Shown here: positions 56,513 to 64,000 of the stretch, piece by piece
Position numbering within the stretch: position 1 is the stretch's first letter
Layout of the letters: each line of letters starts with the position of its first letter
Source: CAZMBI01 sp964564675
Lineage (GTDB): Bacteria; Pseudomonadota; Alphaproteobacteria; Rickettsiales; UBA3002
Direction of reading: 5' to 3'
Assembly: GCA_964564675.1 (NCBI GenBank)
Contig: CAZMBI010000004.1
Coordinates: 62,001-126,000 of the forward strand
Length of the DNA stretch: 64,000 bases
Notes under the pieces: model-generated
Seen by the model: only the letters and a program-made list of their open reading frames with translations
Database searches by the model: none
Told to the model about the DNA's origin: nothing
Made by a program: the position numbers and the translations under genes

Positions 56513-58234
56513 TCAGTTTCGCTGCCAGATCCATTGGTTGGTGATGGGATAGCGCCGGTCACGGCCGAAGGACATGCCGGTCACCTTAACGCCGGGGGGC
56601 GCCTGGCGGCGCTTATATTCGGCGATATAAATCATCTTGGCCACGCGCTCAACCAGCTCGCGTTCATATCCGGCGGCAACCAGATCGGCAATGGCGCAGC
56701 GTTCGTCGATCAGCCCGATGAGGATGGCATCCAGCATCTCATAAGGCGGCAGGGTATCCTGATCGGTCTGGTCATAACTGAGCTCGGCCGTGGGCGGCTT
56801 GCTGATCATACGCGGGGGGATGACCGCTGCGCTGCCCTCGCCCGCCGGTGCGGCGGTCGGGAAGACAAACCGATGCGCATTGCGCCAGCGCGCCAGCTTC
56901 CACACGGTGGTTTTATACACGTCTTTGAGCACCGAATACCCGCCGCACATATCGCCGTATAAGGTGGAATACCCCACCGACATTTCCGATTTGTTGCCGG
57001 TGGTCACCAGCATATGGCCGAACTTGTTACTGTAGGCCATCAGCACGTTGCCGCGGATGCGCGCCTGAATATTTTCTTCCGTGGCATCGGCCGGCAGGCC
57101 TGAAAACAAGGGGGCCAGCATGGCCTCATAGGCATCCATCGCCGGGGCGATGGGCACCGTATCGGTGGTAATGCCCAGATTCGCCGCCAGTTGTTCGGAA
57201 TCCTCGATGCTCTGCGCAGAAGTATATCGGGAGGGCATCAACAGGCCATGCACCCGCTCAGCGCCCAGTGCGTCGACGGCGACGGCGGCGGTGATACCCG
57301 AATCAATCCCGCCGGACAGGCCGATGACCACGCCTTTGAAGCGATTTTTGCCGACATAATCGCGCAGGCCGAGCACCAGTGCCTGATAAATCGTCTCCAG
57401 ATCGCCGCCCCATTCGGCCTGCGCAGCCGAAAGGTTGCGCCATGGCGATGGCTTCCCGCCGCCGGCCGCGTTCTCATGGGAAGCGGCGGCCTCGTCCCGC
57501 CGCCATTCGGTCAGCGCCAACTCCTCCCCGAACGCGGTGAGGCGGCCGGTTTCCGTGCCCTGCGCATCGACCAGAAAGGAACGGCCGTCGAACACCAGCT
57601 CGTCCTGCCCGCCGATGAGATTGAGATAGCATACCGGCGCACGCGTGGCGCGGGCGGCGGCCTGAACCACCTGCAGCCGGTCCTGCGCCTTACCGGTTTC
57701 ATAGGGCGAGGCGTTTAATACGATGAGCAATTCCGCCCCCTGCCCGCTCAGCCGTTCGGGCCAGCGCGCATCCCACACGTCTTCGCAGACGAGCACGCCG
57801 AGCCGGAGGCCGCGCCATGCGATGACATCCGGCTCGGGGCCCTTCGTGAATAAGCGTTTTTCGTCAAACACGCCGTAGTTGGGCAGGGTGCGTTTATGCC
57901 GTATGGCTCTTATTTCCCCGCCATCCATCAGCAGCGCGCTGTTATATATCTGCCCGTCCTGCACCCACAGGCTGCCAAGCAGAATGGCGATCCCGCATTG
58001 ATAGCTGTGGGCCGTGATGGTCTGCACCGCATCCATCGCCGCCTGCTGGAAGACCCCCTTGAACAGCAAATCTTCCGCAGGATAGCCGGTCAGCGCCATT
58101 TCGGGAAAGACAATGAGATCCCCCCCCTTATGCGCGGCGTCTTCGACAGCGGCCAGGATTTTGGCCGCATTGCCGCGAATGTCACCGACGGTAACGTTGC
58201 ATTGTGCCAAGGCTATGGTGAGGGCATTTGTCAT
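56513..58234 (-). CDS. nadE: Glutamine-dependent NAD+ synthetase
   Basis: 573 residues. N-terminal nitrilase domain with Glu in VFPEMALTGYP, Lys in RHKRTLPNYGVFDEKRLF and Cys in VLVCEDVWDARWP; C-terminal synthetase with PP-loop VIGLSGGIDSGITAA, LMPSRYTSAQSIEDS and TTGNKSEMSVGYSTLYGDM. Makes NAD from deamido-NAD. A Gly/Ser-rich loop (SHENAAGGGKPSPWRN) between domains is extra and coded by GCGGC/GCCGC palindromes. ATG 58234 (MTNALTIALAQ) lies within the PhoB-like box of the divergent gene 58302. Confidence 0.96.
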   Translation of the reverse strand: MTNALTIALAQCNVTVGDIRGNAAKILAAVEDAAHKGGDLIVFPEMALTGYPAEDLLFKGVFQQAAMDAVQTITAHSYQCGIAILLGSLWVQDGQIYNSALLMDGGEIRAIRHKRTLPNYGVFDEKRLFTKGPEPDVIAWRGLRLGVLVCEDVWDARWPERLSGQGAELLIVLNASPYETGKAQDRLQVVQAAARATRAPVCYLNLIGGQDELVFDGRSFLVDAQGTETGRLTAFGEELALTEWRRDEAAASHENAAGGGKPSPWRNLSAAQAEWGGDLETIYQALVLGLRDYVGKNRFKGVVIGLSGGIDSGITAAVAVDALGAERVHGLLMPSRYTSAQSIEDSEQLAANLGITTDTVPIAPAMDAYEAMLAPLFSGLPADATEENIQARIRGNVLMAYSNKFGHMLVTTGNKSEMSVGYSTLYGDMCGGYSVLKDVYKTTVWKLARWRNAHRFVFPTAAPAGEGSAAVIPPRMISKPPTAELSYDQTDQDTLPPYEMLDAILIGLIDERCAIADLVAAGYERELVERVAKMIYIAEYKRRQAPPGVKVTGMSFGRDRRYPITNQWIWQRN

Positions 58235-58273
58235 GGAATGTTCACACACATGGCAGATGTAAAGCAGTACAAT
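58228..58273 (+). promoter_or_regulatory. PhoB-like box and -10 for 58302
   Basis: TTGTCAT-GGAA-TGTTCAC (58228-58245), exactly 22 bases, then TACAAT (58268-58273). The box covers the nadE start codon on the other strand. Confidence 0.6.
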
Positions 58274-58301
58274 CCCATTGTAAAGTTGCTCAAGGAGAGA
58301 C

Positions 58302-58667
58302 ATGAGTATGCAAGAACAGGTTGATCAATCGCCTGACGTGCTTAGCAAATTAAATCGTGCAACCGGCTATAAGTTTTCTAAATCTAAAAACATATATACT
58401 GCTACCATCAATCTCGACAGTGCTAGAGCTCTGCAAAAAGCCCTAAATCCATATGTTGTGGTTAGCCTGAATTCCGATGAGGGCGCAAATAAACACTTAG
58501 CTCAACGGGACAAACGCGCCACGCTCAGCATTCAAGCAGAGGCGCTGGAAGCGCCTGATACAATTGATGAAATTATGGAAAACAAAAACAAAATATACTG
58601 GGATGTCTGTGATCAGGTCGCAACAGCTACCTCCGCCCATCGCCCGGGCTGTGAAAGGGGAAGGTAG
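58302..58667 (+). CDS. Orphan small protein with PhoB-like promoter
   Basis: 121 residues, AT-rich, no family. Helix-strand content; MQEQVDQSPDVLSKLNRATG start, SKSKNIYTATINLDSARAL, KALNPYVVVSLNSDEGANKH, with Cys only in the last 20 residues. No signal peptide or span. AAGGAG four bases before ATG 58302. Converges on etfA with two bases between the stops. Low resemblance to core genes suggests accessory origin. Confidence 0.72.
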   Translation: MSMQEQVDQSPDVLSKLNRATGYKFSKSKNIYTATINLDSARALQKALNPYVVVSLNSDEGANKHLAQRDKRATLSIQAEALEAPDTIDEIMENKNKIYWDVCDQVATATSAHRPGCERGR

Positions 58668-58669
58668 TA

Positions 58670-59599
58670 TCAAAGTTTGCTCGTCAATTCCGGTACAATC
58701 TCAAATAAATCGCCGACCAGGCCATAATCGGCGATGTCGAAGATCGGTGCGTTTTCATCCTTATTGATGGCGACGATGACTTTGGATTCCTTCATGCCCG
58801 CCAGATGCTGAATGGCGCCGGAAATACCGATGGCGATATACAGCTCGGGTGCGACCACCTTGCCGGTCTGGCCGACTTGATAATCATTGGGCACAAAGCC
58901 AGCATCCACCGCCGCGCGCGAGGCGCCGATCGCCGCACCGAGCTTATCGGCCAGTGGTTCGATCACGCTGTGGAATGTCTCGCCGTCGCTTAAGCCGCGG
59001 CCGCCCGAGATGACCACCCGCGCCGCGCTGAGATCGGGCCGGTCACCGGCGGAGGCTTCCATCTGCACGAACCGGCTTAGCCCGGCACCTTCCCCCGCTT
59101 CCAGCGCTTCGATGGTGGCCTGCCCGTCTTCGGCCACCTTATCGAACGCGGTGGAGCGCACGGTGATCACCTGCTGGCTGTCACCTGACTGCACAGTTTC
59201 TAAGGCGTTACCGGCATAAATCGGACGGCGGAACGTATCAGGCGCCTCCACTGCGATAATATCGGAGATTTGCTGCACGTCGAGCAGGGCCGCCACACGC
59301 GGCATGAAGTCTTTGCCGGTGGTGGTGGCTGGCGCCAGAATATGCGAATAAGAGGCCGCACCGCTGATGATCAGCGGCGCCAGGTTTTCCGCCAGGGCGT
59401 GTTCGTAGATGGCGGCGTCGGCATGCAAAACGGTGCTCACCCCGTTCAGCCGCGCGGCCTGTTCGGCAGCGGCCTGCGCGCGATGCCCGGCAAGAAGCAC
59501 ATGGATCTCACCGCCAATGGCCTGCGCCGCCGCCACCGTGGCATGGGTGGCGGGGTTGAGCGCGCTGTTATCATGTTCGGCGATAACAAGAATGGGCAT
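58670..59599 (-). CDS. etfA: Electron transfer flavoprotein subunit alpha
   Basis: 309 residues; with EtfB carries electrons from acyl-CoA dehydrogenases to ETF-quinone oxidoreductase. C-terminal FAD domain: RVVISGGRGLSDGETFHSV, GAAIGASRAAVDAGFVPNDYQVGQTGK and YIAIGISGAIQHLAGMKESKVIVAIN (in parts), all typical. N-terminal half ends in a domain III-like fold. Confidence 0.97.
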   Translation of the reverse strand: MPILVIAEHDNSALNPATHATVAAAQAIGGEIHVLLAGHRAQAAAEQAARLNGVSTVLHADAAIYEHALAENLAPLIISGAASYSHILAPATTTGKDFMPRVAALLDVQQISDIIAVEAPDTFRRPIYAGNALETVQSGDSQQVITVRSTAFDKVAEDGQATIEALEAGEGAGLSRFVQMEASAGDRPDLSAARVVISGGRGLSDGETFHSVIEPLADKLGAAIGASRAAVDAGFVPNDYQVGQTGKVVAPELYIAIGISGAIQHLAGMKESKVIVAINKDENAPIFDIADYGLVGDLFEIVPELTSKL

Positions 59600-59614
59600 G
59601 GCGTTCTCCTTATT

Positions 59615-59672
59615 ATTCAGACATCAGGGATCCGGGCATCCGTCATATCTGGCGCCCGCTGCCTGATGCCTG
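59615..59672. repeat. GGCATCAGG-type palindrome between etfB and etfA
   Basis: ATCAGGGATCCGGGCATCCG and CGCCCGCTGCCTGATGCCTG form inverted words in the 74-base gap. Related words occur after purQ (48355-48380). Confidence 0.65.
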
Positions 59673-59673
59673 A

Positions 59674-60423
59674 CTAAATCACTTTCGCTTCGTTTTTCAG
59701 TTTATCCAGTAATTCATCCACATCACGGACCTTGATGCCGCCCTGGCGTTTGGGCGGCTCTTGCACCTTGCACACATGCAAACGCGGGGCAATATCGATG
59801 CCCAGCTCGGCCGCGGCAAGGGTTTCCATCGGCTTGGAACGCGCCTTCATGATATCGGGCAACTTGGCATAGCGTGGCTCATTCAGGCGTAAATCGGTGG
59901 TAATGACGCAGGGCAGAGACAAGCCCACCGTCATCAGCCCGCCATCCACCTCACGCGTGGCGGTGACATCGCGCTCGCTGATCTCCAGTTTCGACGTGAA
60001 CGTCCCCTGCCCCCAGCCCAGCAGCGCGGCGAGCATCTGGCCGGTCTGATTGGCGTCATCATCGATCGCCTGTTTACCGAGAATGACCAGATCGGGCGAT
60101 TCCTTCTGTACCATATGGTGCAGGATTTTGGCCGCAGCCAGTGGCTGAACGGTGTCCTCAGTGGTGATGCGCAGCGCCCGGTCCACCCCTAAAGCCAGTG
60201 CCGTGCGCAGGGTTTCCTCCACCTTATCCGAACCGATGGACACCGCGACAATGTCGTCGGCGAGGCCCTGTTCTTTCAGACGCAGCGCCTCTTCCACCGC
60301 GATTTCATCGAACGGGTTCATGCTCATTTTAACGTTGGCGAGCTCCACGCCCGACTGATCGGATTTGACCCGGATTTTGACGTTATAATCAACGACGCGT
60401 TTGACAGCGACCAGGATTTTCAT
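59674..60423 (-). CDS. etfB: Electron transfer flavoprotein subunit beta
   Basis: 249 residues. MKILVAVKRVVDYNVKIRVK start, MSMNPFDEIAVEEALRLKE, GKQAIDDDANQTGQMLAALL (nucleotide pocket), and the C-terminal docking helices. GGGAG six bases before ATG 60423. First gene of the etfBA pair. Confidence 0.97.
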   Translation of the reverse strand: MKILVAVKRVVDYNVKIRVKSDQSGVELANVKMSMNPFDEIAVEEALRLKEQGLADDIVAVSIGSDKVEETLRTALALGVDRALRITTEDTVQPLAAAKILHHMVQKESPDLVILGKQAIDDDANQTGQMLAALLGWGQGTFTSKLEISERDVTATREVDGGLMTVGLSLPCVITTDLRLNEPRYAKLPDIMKARSKPMETLAAAELGIDIAPRLHVCKVQEPPKRQGGIKVRDVDELLDKLKNEAKVI

Positions 60424-60529
60424 ACGGTCTCCCTGTGGCACGATGCGTCATGACAACCATGACACCCTTATTTTCTATCAGCTTACGCGGGAATGGCGGC
60501 AATGACAACATGCGCCGCAACATAACGGC

Positions 60530-60724
60530 TTATTTATCGGAGATGAAAAACAACAGCCCAAGCAGCGCCAGCGCCAACGCCTGCAACGCCACACGCGCGG
60601 CCATCAGCTTATTGCCATATTTGCGGTTGGCCTCGCCGCCACGGGCCATCAGCGTGATGCCGGTAACCAACACCACCGCCACCAGCAGCATTACGCCCAG
60701 CAAGATAATATTCCCGATGCTCAT
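60530..60724 (-). CDS. HIG1-domain twin-transmembrane protein
   Basis: 64 residues. First span IILLGVMLLVAVVLVTGIT, then the HIG1 loop MARGGEANRKYGNKLMAAR and second span ALALALLGLLFFI. The family associates with cytochrome oxidase in mitochondria and alphaproteobacteria. Its ATG 60724 overlaps the stop codon of the upstream zinc-finger gene. Confidence 0.85.
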   Translation of the reverse strand: MSIGNIILLGVMLLVAVVLVTGITLMARGGEANRKYGNKLMAARVALQALALALLGLLFFISDK

Positions 60725-60915
60725 CAGCTGGCCTGCTGCGCGGGCTGGCGGGGCTTGAAGACATATAAGCGGCTGCAATAGGGGCACATGACCTGCCCCT
60801 CATCCTGATCGATATGCAAAAACACACGCGGATGGCCCAGCGCGCCGCCGCCGCCATCGCAGGAAACTTCGAGCTTATCCACGGATATCACTTCAAACGG
60901 CTTCATCTCCGCCAT
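60724..60915 (-). CDS. Zinc-finger protein of the NDUFS6/DUF CHCC type
   Basis: 63 residues. CDGGGGALGHPRVFLHIDQ followed by CPYCSRLYVF: a CX-HX-CXXC zinc site as in the complex I accessory subunit NDUFS6. In alphaproteobacteria a free-standing homologue supports complex I. GAGG five bases before ATG 60915. Coupled to the HIG1 gene; both suggest a respiratory-chain assembly pair. Confidence 0.88.
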   Translation of the reverse strand: MAEMKPFEVISVDKLEVSCDGGGGALGHPRVFLHIDQDEGQVMCPYCSRLYVFKPRQPAQQAS

Positions 60916-60931
60916 AGTGCCTCTTTTTCGC

Positions 60932-61942
60932 TTATTCGACAAAGACAAATTTGGGGCCGCGTCTGAGCGCCGGCGAATCCGCATCGGATGAGGAGGTGGA
61001 GCGGGTTTTGGCCTCCCCGTGCTGGGTGACGAACACATCCGAACTGACCGACGCCACCGTTTGCAGGGCGCTGCCGTCATCGGCTTTCAACGGCTTAGCA
61101 TCCCCCTTATAGGTCGGCTTGACGATCAGCGTTGCCTGTTGACGCGGGGCGGCATTGCCGTGCACTTCGATCACTTTCATCGCTTTGCGCCGCTTGCCCG
61201 GGGATGACGCAGCCGCAGGTTTGGTATTGGCGAATTCGGTATTGTCAAAGGCCTGCGACAGGGCGGCCACCTCACGTTCCTGCTCGGCCACCCGCACCGC
61301 ATATTGCGACGATTGCGAGCCGCGGCGGGCGCGCGCCTGACGCACTTTACCGACAATCGTGTTCCAGGATTTTTCCACCCGCCCCAAATAGCGCTTGCCG
61401 TAATGCGGCGTGCGTGAGTGATAGGCCGCCGTGGCTTTGGTCCAGGAACGCATTTCGTCGTAATTGCGGCTCAGAAACTCGGCGGCATAGGCGACGTTAT
61501 ATTTCGGGTCGAGCGCCTGTTCGAGACTGCGAAAGGCATTAGGATGGTGCTTGAGGCTGACCTGCATACAGCCGACATCGATATTATCGGCGCCACGGCG
61601 TTTGAGCTGGCGGATTTTGCGCACGGCTTCCGCCTTGCTGTCAAAATAATAGCCCTTGCCGTCGGCGTTCAGCGTCCACGGCCAGGGAATGGTCATGCCC
61701 AGCGTATCGTTCCAGCGGCCGGATTCGGTGGCGGCAATGGCGGCCAGCAAATGGGTTGGGATGCCGTGCAGTCGCTCATGCCGGGGGAAATGCTGAGTGC
61801 ATAAACGGGCCTGCGCAATGGCGCGGTCACTGATGCGGGCTGCGGCCTCGGGCGGTGACGCCAGCGTGGTCAGCGTGGCCAGCGTGCCAGCCAGGGCCAG
61901 ACACCCCGTAAAACGGCAAAATTTTCTATTTTTTCCATTCAT
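60932..61942 (-). CDS. Lytic transglycosylase (SLT domain)
   Basis: 336 residues. Signal peptide (RFTGCLALAGTLATLTTLAS), then an SLT domain (about 40-180): IPTHLLAAIAATESGRWND with catalytic Glu in TESG, NIDVGCMQVSLKHHPNAF and ALDPKYNVAYAAEFL, NYDEMRSWTKATAAYHS. A Ser/Lys-rich C-terminal half with no fold seen. Cleaves murein glycans in the periplasm, possibly for insertion of an envelope machine. AGGA before ATG 61942. Confidence 0.9.
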   Translation of the reverse strand: MNGKNRKFCRFTGCLALAGTLATLTTLASPPEAAARISDRAIAQARLCTQHFPRHERLHGIPTHLLAAIAATESGRWNDTLGMTIPWPWTLNADGKGYYFDSKAEAVRKIRQLKRRGADNIDVGCMQVSLKHHPNAFRSLEQALDPKYNVAYAAEFLSRNYDEMRSWTKATAAYHSRTPHYGKRYLGRVEKSWNTIVGKVRQARARRGSQSSQYAVRVAEQEREVAALSQAFDNTEFANTKPAAASSPGKRRKAMKVIEVHGNAAPRQQATLIVKPTYKGDAKPLKADDGSALQTVASVSSDVFVTQHGEAKTRSTSSSDADSPALRRGPKFVFVE

Positions 61943-62137
61943 GTAAGTATCCTAGCAATTCCGGGGCCAAAACCAAACAGGAAATGGTTAAACTTCACAG
62001 AAATGACGCAATTCAGGCCTCAGGCATCCGTGCAGTAAACGCCGCGTCATCCTGAACGTGGTTCAGGATCTTTGTCCCTATCGGCAGATGCCAAAAACAC
62101 GGTCGGCATGACGCCAACCCGACTGACCCCCGCCTCT

Positions 62138-63130
62138 TTAATACATCAATTCCTCATGCCAGCCCATATCCAATCCGGACGGCAGGGGTTTATAGCGGTT
62201 TTCGATCCAGGTATTGATGTCTTTAAGCACCGTTTGATGCTGTTTATCGCGCAACAGCATGTGATAGCCCTGCGGATAATACGCCACGGTGTGCGGTGCA
62301 TCGATGCGTTTGATCATCTGACGCACCGGAAACTCGGGAATGACGTCATCCTTGGCGCCATAGAGCAGCAAGATCGGGATATCGACTTGTTCGATCCGCC
62401 GGTACGCCCCGCCCATCAATTGCACGATACCATAAACAGCATCCACGCGGGATGTTTTCAACACGTTGGGATCGCGGCTCATGGCGCGCAATATCGCCAG
62501 ATTATCGGTGGCCAGAATCTCGATATCCTCGCCGGTAAACTCCGATGCGGGAAACAGATGCGCCATCGCCCACAAAGTGCTGCGATAAAGCGGGTTCATC
62601 ACTTCATCGCCCCATACCGCCGGCGCGCTCAGGATCAGCCCGTCCACCCCGGGGCATGCATCATCGTAACAGGCAACTATCGCCACCGCCGCACCCATGC
62701 TGGAGCCCATCACATACAGCGGGGCCTCGTATTCAGCATCGAGTACGGCGATAAGATCGCGCAAATCACGCGCCAGGTTTTGCTGACCGCCCCAGATACC
62801 ACGCTGCCGGCGATTCGCGCCGAAGCCGCGCTGGTCATAGGCATAAAGCGCTATGCCACGCTCACGAAAGTAGTTGCCGGCGAGCCTGAAAGCAAGGCTG
62901 TAGTCATTGAAGCCATGCAATGCCACGATCACGGCGCGCGGGCGATCGTTTTCGGGCACCCAGCGACGTAACGGCAAATAGGTGCCATCCGCCGTGCGAA
63001 AGCCGTCTTCGCTGATGGCCGGTTCGGTGCTTTGCTGCAAAAACGGTTGCACTTGCGGCGTACTGCAGCCACCGAGCACGCCAAGCAGGACACACCAACC
63101 GCCAGCAGCAAGCCATCGTCTCATACCCAT
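62138..63130 (-). CDS. Alpha/beta hydrolase lipoprotein (lysophospholipase/monoglyceride lipase-like)
   Basis: 330 residues. Lipoprotein signal with lipobox VLGGC. Hydrolase fold: VALHGFNDYSLAFRLAG (oxyanion), YAYDQRGFGANRRQRG, nucleophile Ser in VMGSSMGAAVAI, Asp in LLLYGAKDDVIPE, His in YPQGYHMLLRD. Serine-aspartate-histidine order is as in the lysophospholipase/MGL family. Substrate unknown; outer-membrane or periplasmic location inferred. Confidence 0.9.
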   Translation of the reverse strand: MGMRRWLAAGGWCVLLGVLGGCSTPQVQPFLQQSTEPAISEDGFRTADGTYLPLRRWVPENDRPRAVIVALHGFNDYSLAFRLAGNYFRERGIALYAYDQRGFGANRRQRGIWGGQQNLARDLRDLIAVLDAEYEAPLYVMGSSMGAAVAIVACYDDACPGVDGLILSAPAVWGDEVMNPLYRSTLWAMAHLFPASEFTGEDIEILATDNLAILRAMSRDPNVLKTSRVDAVYGIVQLMGGAYRRIEQVDIPILLLYGAKDDVIPEFPVRQMIKRIDAPHTVAYYPQGYHMLLRDKQHQTVLKDINTWIENRYKPLPSGLDMGWHEELMY

Positions 63131-63396
63131 AGCGTGATCATTTCCGCGTCATTGTTCGACATCGCATCGCTGGCGATCAGTCTTGTGTAGATCATTACGA
63201 CACCCCTGCTCTTCTACTATATGAAGATTCGAATTCAATCGTTTATGCGGTTGCGCGCCTTATCAACAGCCGAGCCCGATTAAGGGATTTTTAACTTTTT
63301 TTTGGCTATATTAAAAGGTCATGCCTCGAGTGGCATCGTCGATAGAGCAGGTAGCAAGCGGCTTTGCCGCCAATAGCAAAGAGAAAGGAGCGCGTC

Positions 63397-63678
63397 ATGG
63401 ACCAGCCCACCTCGTCTCGTGAATTTGCGTTAATGCTGCGGGATTATCGCCTCACCACCGCCGAGATTCTCTATCACTTTCCCGATCACCCGCAATTGCT
63501 GCAAAGCTATGTCTGGCAGGAGTTGGACGTGGCGCCGAAATTTCCGGTCCTGAACAAATTTCTCGATTTCTGGGATCGCGAGCTCGACGGCAAAATCCAC
63601 TCGGTGCGCATCGATCATCTGCGCTTAGTGCAACCGGGCGAATGGCAATACGGACCCAATGAGCTGCGGATTCATTAA
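63397..63678 (+). CDS. usg: Usg-like protein
   Basis: 93 residues. Family match across the whole length: LMLRDYRLTTAEILYHFPDH, LLQSYVWQELDVAPKFPVLN, FLDFWDRELDGKIHSVRIDH and LVQPGEWQYGPNELRIH. Usg is a small protein common in alphaproteobacteria; its role is not established. AAAGGAG before ATG 63397. Upstream 63131-63396 holds an AT-rich promoter region and the hairpin AGCGGCTTTGCCGC near 63357-63370. Confidence 0.92.
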   Translation: MDQPTSSREFALMLRDYRLTTAEILYHFPDHPQLLQSYVWQELDVAPKFPVLNKFLDFWDRELDGKIHSVRIDHLRLVQPGEWQYGPNELRIH

Positions 63679-63723
63679 CCGTGACCACGTGACTTCATCC
63701 CTCGGGCCTGATATATCAGTCAC

Positions 63724-64000
63724 ATGCATATTCTCAACGTGATGTTTGGCCGCGGGCGCGGCGGACTGGAACAGGCGGCGGTGGATTATCACGAGGCGTT
63801 AAGCCGTGAAGGGCATCACCTGTGCAGTGTGACGCATCCCAACGCGGCGATGAATCCGGCGCTGGAGGCCTTGCCCGGCACGCACCGGCGCCTCACCCAG
63901 TTCGGCGAATGGGACGGGCTGGCCAGCGCGCGGCTGCGCCATCTGGCCCGCCGTGAGTCAGCCGATATGGTAATTGCCCATGGCAACCGCGCCATCGGGC
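63724..64000 (+). CDS. Glycosyltransferase (GT4-like), 3' truncated by window edge
   Basis: 92 codons visible. MHILNVMFGRGRGGLEQAAV is the N-terminal glycine-rich signature of group 4 glycosyltransferases, followed by YHEALSREGHHLCSVTHPN and DMVIAHGNRAIG. Donor-binding C-terminal half lies beyond the window. Likely envelope polysaccharide or lipopolysaccharide synthesis. Confidence 0.8.
   Translation, partial: MHILNVMFGRGRGGLEQAAVDYHEALSREGHHLCSVTHPNAAMNPALEALPGTHRRLTQFGEWDGLASARLRHLARRESADMVIAHGNRAIG

Noticed and set aside
60440..60470. TGTCATGGTTGTCATG upstream of etfB as another PhoB-like box
   Set aside because: The half sites are nine bases apart rather than eleven and no matching -10 is placed; not counted in the regulon.

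Overview
This is a 64-kb stretch of an alphaproteobacterial chromosome, probably a draft or metagenome scaffold because 100 Ns sit at 25384-25483. The assignment rests on gene order and content: a complete mraZ-to-ftsZ division and cell-wall (dcw) cluster that continues into lpxC, bamD, recN and ligA, an amidase-rnpB-mraZ junction, an xseB-ispA-tlyA block, an F1-ATPase zeta inhibitor (DUF1476), Usg, an NDUFS6-type zinc finger and an FtsZ ending in the DIPAFLRRQ peptide. Core genes are GC-rich; several accessory genes are clearly more AT-rich. I cannot name the order with confidence, and I see no tRNA, 16S/23S rRNA, CRISPR array, integrase or transposase.

Layout. 1-1290: end of rpsB, then tsf. 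1325-3508 (minus): xseB, ispA, tlyA. 3731-3821: a Fur-box promoter driving a possible small RNA. 3827-5929: an orphan gene and ffh. 6056-33440 (minus): mraZ, rsmH, ftsL, ftsI, murE, murF, mraY, murD, ftsW, murG, murC, murB, ddl, ftsQ, ftsA, ftsZ, lpxC, bamD, recN, ligA, prmA, interrupted only by one small plus-strand orphan at 12038. 33755-36177: orphans, rnpB and an AmpD-type amidase. 36256-40884: citramalate synthase, a bicarbonate transporter with its PII-like partner (sbtA-sbtB), and trmJ. 40953-42981: three orphan membrane or tail-rich proteins. 43170-50674: rpsD, purine genes purC-S-Q-L (minus, interrupted by two orphans) and the zeta inhibitor. 51379-58667: an EamA transporter, cysS, a CHAP-like peptidase candidate, gltX, nadE and a small orphan. 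58670-64000: etfBA, a HIG1 protein, the zinc finger, a lytic transglycosylase, a lipoprotein hydrolase, usg and a truncated glycosyltransferase. Together these cover lipid II synthesis, septation, outer-membrane assembly, purine synthesis and translation.

Two patterns go beyond ordinary annotation. First, at least six unrelated orphan genes (starts at 4456, 40953, 41638, 48258, 54097 and 58302) carry the same 18-bp direct-repeat operator, close to NTGTCAY-NNAA-NCKTCAY. At three of them it lies exactly 22 bp upstream of a -10 hexamer (23 bp at a fourth). This looks like a regulon of an OmpR/PhoB-family regulator; several products have membrane hairpins with polar tails or a peptidase-like motif, so secreted or envelope effectors are possible (inference). 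Second, palindromic repeats have spread through intergenic DNA and also into genes: in-frame inserts are visible in ligA (two), murB, murD, murE, tlyA, trmJ and cysS, and the RNase P RNA gene carries at least two, which makes it about 576 nt long.

Other points: helically phased TTGG repeats over the mraZ promoter, a six-codon upstream ORF overlapping the rpsD ribosome-binding site, possible leaderless starts, no dxs between ispA and tlyA, and two probable frameshifts near 37.9 and 38.4 kb. Everything was read by eye; no searches were run.
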